Part shown: positions 58,132 through 64,000 of the stretch, piece by piece
Position numbering within the stretch: position 1 is the stretch's first letter
Layout: each line of letters starts with the position of its first letter
Assembly (NCBI RefSeq): GCF_020404845.1
Contig: NZ_JAIOJZ010000011.1
Location: 101,477-165,476 of the forward strand
DNA from: Streptomyces hyderabadensis
Lineage (GTDB): Bacteria > Actinomycetota > Actinomycetes > Streptomycetales > Streptomycetaceae
Direction of reading: 5' to 3'
Length of the DNA: 64,000 bases
The notes under the pieces: generated by a model
Databases searched by the model: none
What the model saw: the letters and a program-made list of their open reading frames with translations, nothing else
What the model was told of the DNA's origin: nothing
Program-made: the position numbers and the translations under genes

Positions 58132-59271
58132 TCACGCCGGGTCCACGCGGGACACCGCACCCCCGATGGCGAGGACGTACAGCTCCCCGTCGCCGCGCTG
58201 GGCGAAGGACACGACCTCGCCGCCGTTCACCCCGAGGTCGTGCTCGGCGGTCACCTCGCCGTTCTCGATCTCCAGGGAGCGCAGGGTGCCGTCGCAGTAG
58301 TCGCTGTAGACGTACTGGCCCCTGAGGCCGGCGATCGCCGCGCCGCGGTACACGTAGCCGCCGGTGACGGAGCAGCCGAGGCCGGTGCGGTCGTACTCGT
58401 GGATCGGCGGGACGTGGTCGGCGGGCTCGGTGCCGCCGCGGAAGGGGTGCGTTCCCTCCATCCGCGACCAGCCGTAGTTCTCGCCGCCCGGGCTGCTCGC
58501 CGGCGCCCAGTCGATCTCCTCCCAGGCACTCTGGCCGACGTCGGCGACGAGCAGGTCGCCCGTTGCGGAGTCGAAGGAGAACCGCCACGGGTTGCGCAGC
58601 CCGTACGCCCAGATCTCGCCCTTGGCTCCGGGGTCGCCGGCGAAGGGGTTGTCCTCCGGGATCGCGTACGGGTCGCCGCCCTGGGGGTCGATGCGCAGCA
58701 GCTTGCCGAGCAGGGTGTCGAGCCGCTGACCGTTGCCCTGGGGGTCGCCGCCGCCCCCTCCGTCGCCGAACGCGATGTAGAGGTGGCCGTCGGGGCCGAA
58801 CGTGATGTCGCCGCCGTTGTGGTTGGACTCGGGCTGCTCCTGGGTGAGGACGGTGCGCCGGGTGTCCTGCCGGACCGTACCGTCCTGGACGGCGAACTCG
58901 TCGATGGTGCTGGTGCCCTGGAGGTCGGTGTAGGAGAGGTAGAGGTGCGCGAAGTCCGGGTCGAACGTGATCCCGAGCAGGCCGCGTTCGCCGTCGGTGG
59001 TGGTCTCGTCGGAGATGTCGAGCACGGGTTCGCCGAGTCCGTCGTCGTCCAGGACCCGGACGGTGCCCGCTCGTTCGGCGATCCAGACCGTGTCCTCGGG
59101 TCCCGCGGCACCGGCCGTCGGGTTCTCGGCCCGGGCCACCTCGGTCAGCGCGACCTGCGCCGCGGTGCCGGGGGCGCGGGACTCGTCGGCGGATGCCGTG
59201 GCCAGGGCCAGGGACCCGGCCAGTCCCAGCGTGCCGATGATCGCCGAAATGCGGGTGCGAACTTTCACCAT
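58132..59271 (-). CDS. Secreted PQQ-dependent sugar dehydrogenase-like protein
   Basis: The protein has 379 residues, ATG at 59271; GGGAGG is very close, so the next codon GTG may be the start. A signal peptide (residues 1-30, ISAIIGTLGLAGSLALATASA) is followed by the six-bladed propeller of the glucose/sorbosone dehydrogenase family (VWIAERAGTVRVLDDDGL, ERGLLGITFDPDF, NHNGGDITFGPDGHLYIAFGDGGGGGDPQGNGQ, GLRNPWRFSFD). Oxidation of extracellular sugars with PQQ is the family activity; many members lack tested function. Confidence 0.88.
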   Translation of the reverse strand: MVKVRTRISAIIGTLGLAGSLALATASADESRAPGTAAQVALTEVARAENPTAGAAGPEDTVWIAERAGTVRVLDDDGLGEPVLDISDETTTDGERGLLGITFDPDFAHLYLSYTDLQGTSTIDEFAVQDGTVRQDTRRTVLTQEQPESNHNGGDITFGPDGHLYIAFGDGGGGGDPQGNGQRLDTLLGKLLRIDPQGGDPYAIPEDNPFAGDPGAKGEIWAYGLRNPWRFSFDSATGDLLVADVGQSAWEEIDWAPASSPGGENYGWSRMEGTHPFRGGTEPADHVPPIHEYDRTGLGCSVTGGYVYRGAAIAGLRGQYVYSDYCDGTLRSLEIENGEVTAEHDLGVNGGEVVSFAQRGDGELYVLAIGGAVSRVDPA

Positions 59272-59390
59272 GGCCTCCCGGAGGCGGTGAGTGGGGGGAA
59301 GTTCCGTCGCCGGCCACCACCGAGAATAGGGGGCCGCGGCATCCTGGCCCAGACCAATGCTCCGGCGCGATGGCAAGGGCCGAAAAGAAC

Positions 59391-59419
59391 TGGACGGGTG
59401 CCGCCCGCGCCGGTAGCTT
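59391..59419 (+). promoter_or_regulatory. Promoter of the Rox-like monooxygenase transcript
   Basis: A -35-like TGGACG (59391-59396), a 17-base spacer and -10-like TAGCTT (59414-59419) place the start near 59426, about 30 bases before the leader ORF. Confidence 0.6.
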
Positions 59420-59456
59420 GCGCTGGACCGTGACACCGCCCGAGGAGGTGAGACCC

Positions 59457-61044
<1,588 letters not shown>

Positions 61045-61075
61045 CGCGCCCCGGGCGGCCGACGGGGGCCGCCGC

Positions 61076-62200
61076 TCAGCGGGAGGGCTGGACCCGGTCG
61101 AAGACCGCGAGGGCCTCGGCGGGGTCCGGACTCACCAGGCGCTGAAGACCGTCCGCCGTGATCCGGGCCCACCGCTCGGCCCGCGTCCACATCCGTTCCT
61201 CGAAGGCGCGGACCGCCCCGTCCAGGTCCCCGTCACCGGCGGCGACGACGGCCTCGGCCAGCTCGGCGCCCTCCAGCAGGGCGAGGTTCGCGCCCGCCCC
61301 CAGGGGAGGCATCAGATGGGCGGCGTCGCCCACGAGCGTCACCCCGGGGACGTGGGTCCAGGTGTGGGCCACGGGCAGGACGTGCAGCGGGCGGTGGACG
61401 AAGGCGGTGCCGTGGCGCAGAAGGTCGAGGAGAGGGACGGTCCAGCCGTCGAACAGCGTCAGCAGACTCGACCGCACGGCCTCGGCGTCTGCCGCATCGA
61501 GATGCGTGAGCCAGTCCCGCGGCGCGCGGAACTGGGCGTACACCTTGACGTGGCCGCCGCTGTTGCGCTGGGCGACGAGCGCCCGGTTCACGCCGTACAC
61601 GGCCACGGAACCGTCGCCGACCAGCCGGGCGAGGCCGGGGTGGCGGGTGTCGATGTCGTCCAGGGAGGTCTCGATGGCGGTGACCCCGGTGTAGTGCGGC
61701 GTCACCGCGGAGACCGCCGGGCGGGTGCGGGACCAGGCGCCGTCCGCGCCGACCACGAGGTCGAACGTCTCCTGCCGTCCGTCCTCGAAGTGGACCCGCG
61801 CGCCGCCCCCGGCCCCCGGCACCACCTTCGCCACGCCCTGCCCCCACCGAACGTCCAGGGGGCCGAGCAGCAGGTCACGAAGCTGCCCGCGGTCGATCTC
61901 GGGATTGGCCCGGTCGTCCGGACCCGGTCGCCAGTCGCGCAGCACCGTCCCGTCGGTGTCCAGGATGCGCATGGCCTGCCCCTCGGGACGGGACACGGCC
62001 TGGAAGTCCGCGAGCAGCCCCGCCTTGTCCATGGCCAGCTGGCCCAGCCCCTCGTGCAGGTCCAGCATGCCGCCCGTGGGCCGGGCGTCGGGGCCGGGGT
62101 CGCGTTCGAGGACGGCGACGAGGTGGCCGTGGCGGTGCAGGACGCGGGCGAAGGCGAGTCCGGCGGGACCGGCGCCGACCACGGCGATACGTTGTCTCAT
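61076..62200 (-). CDS. TetX-like FAD monooxygenase
   Basis: The protein has 374 residues, ATG at 62200. FAD motifs: IAVVGAGPAGLAFARVL, VVGADGAWSRTRPAVS and TLVGDAAHLMPPLGAGANLALLEG. It is related to the protein at 19369-20490 (shared TGGxLDxH and LRVLDTDGTVL-like features). The divergent TetR gene and the dyad between them mimic the tetR-tetX/tetA arrangement. Substrate unknown; tetracycline-like compounds are possible. Confidence 0.88.
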   Translation of the reverse strand: MRQRIAVVGAGPAGLAFARVLHRHGHLVAVLERDPGPDARPTGGMLDLHEGLGQLAMDKAGLLADFQAVSRPEGQAMRILDTDGTVLRDWRPGPDDRANPEIDRGQLRDLLLGPLDVRWGQGVAKVVPGAGGGARVHFEDGRQETFDLVVGADGAWSRTRPAVSAVTPHYTGVTAIETSLDDIDTRHPGLARLVGDGSVAVYGVNRALVAQRNSGGHVKVYAQFRAPRDWLTHLDAADAEAVRSSLLTLFDGWTVPLLDLLRHGTAFVHRPLHVLPVAHTWTHVPGVTLVGDAAHLMPPLGAGANLALLEGAELAEAVVAAGDGDLDGAVRAFEERMWTRAERWARITADGLQRLVSPDPAEALAVFDRVQPSR

Positions 62201-62204
62201 GTCG

Positions 62205-62215
62205 ATACACTGTAT
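62205..62215. promoter_or_regulatory. Candidate TetR operator
   Basis: ATACA-C-TGTAT is a perfect dyad in the 53-base gap between the TetX-like and TetR starts. It overlaps TACAGT on the minus strand, a possible -10 of the monooxygenase gene. Confidence 0.6.
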
Positions 62216-62253
62216 TGTCGCTCTACGGTGTCTCGCAACAGTACGGTGGGGGC

Positions 62254-62964
62254 ATGACTGTCTGGGACCGGCCGGAGCCGCCGCATCGCCCCGTTCCGCT
62301 CGACCGGGAGCGGATTGTCGCCGCGGCGGTCGCGCTCGCCGACGAGGGCGGACTGGCGGCGGTGTCCGTGCGCAAGGTGGCCGCCCGGCTGGACGCCGGC
62401 CCGATGCGGCTGTACGGCTTCATCTCCACCAAGGACGAGCTGTTCGACCTCATGATGGACGCCGTGTACGCCGAGATCCTGCCCGGGGAGCCGCCCGGCG
62501 ACTGGCGGGAGGCGCTGCACGGACTGGCCCACCGCACCAGGCGGGCCGCGCTGCGGCACCCCTGGCTGGCCGATCTCCTCGGCGGCCGGCCGGCCCTCGG
62601 CCCGAACGCCCTCGCCGTGAGCGAGGCCACGCTGGCCGCCCTCGACGGCCTCGCGGACATCGACACGGCCATGCGCGCCGTGGAGACGGTCAGCGCCTAC
62701 TTCACCGGCGCGATCAGGCGCGAGCTCGCTGACCTGCGGGCCGAGCACGCCACGGGCCTGTCCAGGTCCGAGTGGCAGCGCACCCGCGGCCCGTACCTGA
62801 CCGGGATGCTGGACACGGGCCGATTCCCGGCGCTGGCCAAGGCCGTGTACGACGGTGCGCACGTGGACGCGGAGGAGACCTTCGCGACCGGCCTGGACTG
62901 GGTGCTCGACGCCGTGGCCGCCAGACTCACGGGCATCGACGGGCGTGGAGCGCCGGGGCGTTGA
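62254..62964 (+). CDS. TetR-family regulator
   Basis: The protein has 236 residues, ATG at 62254; TACGGT (62242-62247) lies 6 bases upstream and no ribosome binding site is visible. HTH: RIVAAAVALADEGGLAAVSVRKVAARLDAGPMRLYGFISTKDELFDLMMD (the TetR/TetR_C type with MRLYGFI). It resembles tetracycline-repressor-like proteins and is the likely regulator of the divergent TetX-like gene. Ends 6 bases before the convergent MBL-fold gene. Confidence 0.9.
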   Translation: MTVWDRPEPPHRPVPLDRERIVAAAVALADEGGLAAVSVRKVAARLDAGPMRLYGFISTKDELFDLMMDAVYAEILPGEPPGDWREALHGLAHRTRRAALRHPWLADLLGGRPALGPNALAVSEATLAALDGLADIDTAMRAVETVSAYFTGAIRRELADLRAEHATGLSRSEWQRTRGPYLTGMLDTGRFPALAKAVYDGAHVDAEETFATGLDWVLDAVAARLTGIDGRGAPGR

Positions 62965-62970
62965 CGTCGG

Positions 62971-63891
62971 TCACCTCCGGCCGGGGCGAGCGGGGACGGG
63001 CACCAGCCGGTAGGCGTCATCGTGTGCGACGACCCGGCCGGCGGTGGGCGGCGCGAAGTGGGTGCCCAGGACGAGGGTGTCCGTGCCGGCCAGCGACCCG
63101 AGCAGCTCGCGGCGGGAGGCCTCGGCCCGTTCAGGGGCGATGTCGACGCAGGCTCCGACGCCGGGGTGGGCGAGCTGAACGGGGTGGTGGAGGCAGTCGC
63201 CGGTGATCAGCGCCGTCCGGCCGCGGCTGGTCAGCTCGACGGCGACATGGCCGGGCGTGTGCCCGGGGGTGGGGACCAGGCGCACTCCCGGGGCGGCCTC
63301 CAGCCCTTCGGCGGGGACGTCGACGAGGTCGAGCTGCCCCGCCTCCTCCACCGGGAACACGGAGTCGCGGAACATCTGCCTGCGCGCCTCCTCCATGCCG
63401 TACCCGGCCCAGAACTCACGCTCGACGCGGGCGGTCAGGTAGCGGGCGTTGGGGAAGGTGGGGACCCATGTCCCGTTCTCCTGCCGGGTGTTCCAGCCGA
63501 CGTGGTCGGCGTGCAGGTGGGTGAGGAGCACCAGGTCGACGGAGTCCGGGGGGAAGCCGGCGTCGGCAAGGCGCTGGAGGTAGTCGGTGCGCAGGTCGTG
63601 CCAGGCGGGGTTGGCCCGCTGCTTGCCGTTGCCGATGCCGGTGTCCACCAGGATGCGCGACCCGCCGACGGTGAACGCGAAGCTGTGGCTGTCGAGGTGC
63701 AGGGTGCCGTCGTCGGCGGCGAAGTGGGGCCGCAGCCAGGGCTGCCCGGCGACGAGGTCCGGGGTGGCGCCGGGCAGCAGCCATGATCCGGTGGCGGCGG
63801 GCAGGGCGACCTCGTCGATGCGGTGGACGGTGACGTCTCCCACCGTCCAGGAGGGGGCGGCGGTCCGGTCGGGGGCGGGGGCGGTGCTCAT
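62971..63891 (-). CDS. MBL-fold metallohydrolase
   Basis: The protein has 306 residues. Metallo-beta-lactamase fold with THLHADHVGWN (HxHxDH), the next metal His in PTPGHTPGHVAVEL, Asp in TALITGDCLHHP and the last His in LVLGTHFAPP. Similar to quorum-quenching lactonase-like and lipolytic MBL enzymes of actinobacteria. A dyad upstream may bind a regulator lying outside the window. Confidence 0.92.
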   Translation of the reverse strand: MSTAPAPDRTAAPSWTVGDVTVHRIDEVALPAATGSWLLPGATPDLVAGQPWLRPHFAADDGTLHLDSHSFAFTVGGSRILVDTGIGNGKQRANPAWHDLRTDYLQRLADAGFPPDSVDLVLLTHLHADHVGWNTRQENGTWVPTFPNARYLTARVEREFWAGYGMEEARRQMFRDSVFPVEEAGQLDLVDVPAEGLEAAPGVRLVPTPGHTPGHVAVELTSRGRTALITGDCLHHPVQLAHPGVGACVDIAPERAEASRRELLGSLAGTDTLVLGTHFAPPTAGRVVAHDDAYRLVPVPARPGRR

Positions 63892-63946
63892 GGTCGGTCG
63901 CTTCCTTCGGGTGGGTGTCGGTGGGCGCGGGGCGAGACCCTTCGCA

Positions 63947-63971
63947 CTAAAAGCTATGCGTTTGCGTTTAG
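63947..63971. promoter_or_regulatory. Near-perfect inverted repeat upstream of the MBL gene
   Basis: Arms CTAAAAGC and GCGTTTAG (one mismatch) flank TATGCGTTT in a notably AT-rich stretch. Possible operator for the MBL gene and a divergent gene beyond the right edge. Confidence 0.5.
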
Positions 63972-64000
63972 ACCACGGTAGGACCTAGAGTCCACCTAAC

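Noticed and set aside
59391..59456. Rifamycin-associated element upstream of the Rox-like gene
   Set aside because: I looked for a palindromic element around CTTGCG at 59416 and found no matching second arm, so I do not call it.

Overview
The window reads as high-GC actinobacterial chromosome, almost certainly Streptomyces. Third codon positions are nearly all G or C, GTG and TTG starts are common, and ribosome binding sites match AGGAGG. There is a rare TTA codon, a full cobalamin riboswitch, a perfect CebR-type operator, ABC sugar permeases with no ATPase gene, and an extracellular hydrolase set that includes a close relative of endoglycosidase H. No tRNA, rRNA, insertion sequence, prophage or CRISPR array was seen.

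Layout. 0-2.9 kb: the tail of a truncated gene, a GRAM/PH-like protein and two divergent regulators. 2.9-3.8 kb: decayed DNA with a LacI-family pseudogene and a relic of a phosphohexomutase. 4-6.5 kb: cytochrome bd oxidase (cydA, cydB). 6.5-12.5 kb: a secreted protein that looks like a large Streptomyces S8 protease without its catalytic domain (with a TTA codon), a LysA-like decarboxylase, a PucR-type regulator and a small membrane protein. 12.5-15.8 kb: LysR regulator divergent from an MFS transporter and nitronate monooxygenase-like pair. 15.8-18.6 kb: B12 riboswitch and metE. 18.6-32.4 kb: small redox and detoxification genes, most paired with their own regulator (OsmC, FAD monooxygenase, ArsR+VOC, GNAT/TetR, K+ channel, TetR, MarR/hydrolase, TetR/redox fusion protein, pentapeptide protein, TetR, quinone reductase, saccharopine dehydrogenase-like).

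32.4-39.2 kb: a CorA-like protein with an altered GMN motif, a small secreted protein, a two-domain VOC protein, a phytase-like secreted protein, a DUF3500 protein and a DUF1905 protein. 39.3-46.9 kb: a carbohydrate locus with two permeases, a lipoprotein binding protein, a GH36 alpha-galactosidase, a ROK regulator and a Gfo/Idh/MocA dehydrogenase; its ATPase is probably the shared MsiK. 47-50.3 kb: three secreted enzymes, namely a GH5 cellulase behind a CebR box, a snapalysin-type protease and Endo H. 50.4-55.1 kb: MarR/quercetinase-like cupin/hydrolase, a dehydrogenase-TetR pair and a PIG-L deacetylase. 55.4-64 kb: a Tat-secreted phosphoesterase, a histidine phosphatase, a secreted sugar dehydrogenase, a Rox-like monooxygenase preceded by a 17-codon leader ORF, a TetX-like monooxygenase divergent from a TetR regulator, and an MBL-fold hydrolase.

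Two themes stand out. One is the density of one-regulator, one-enzyme modules with short inverted repeats between them, several of which appear to be transcribed without a leader. The other is secreted degradation of glycans and protein, linked to sugar uptake. The most unusual items are the S8-like protein without a protease domain, the PNPOx-PNPOx-ferredoxin reductase fusion, the leader ORF ahead of the Rox-like gene, and the LacI/mutase graveyard.
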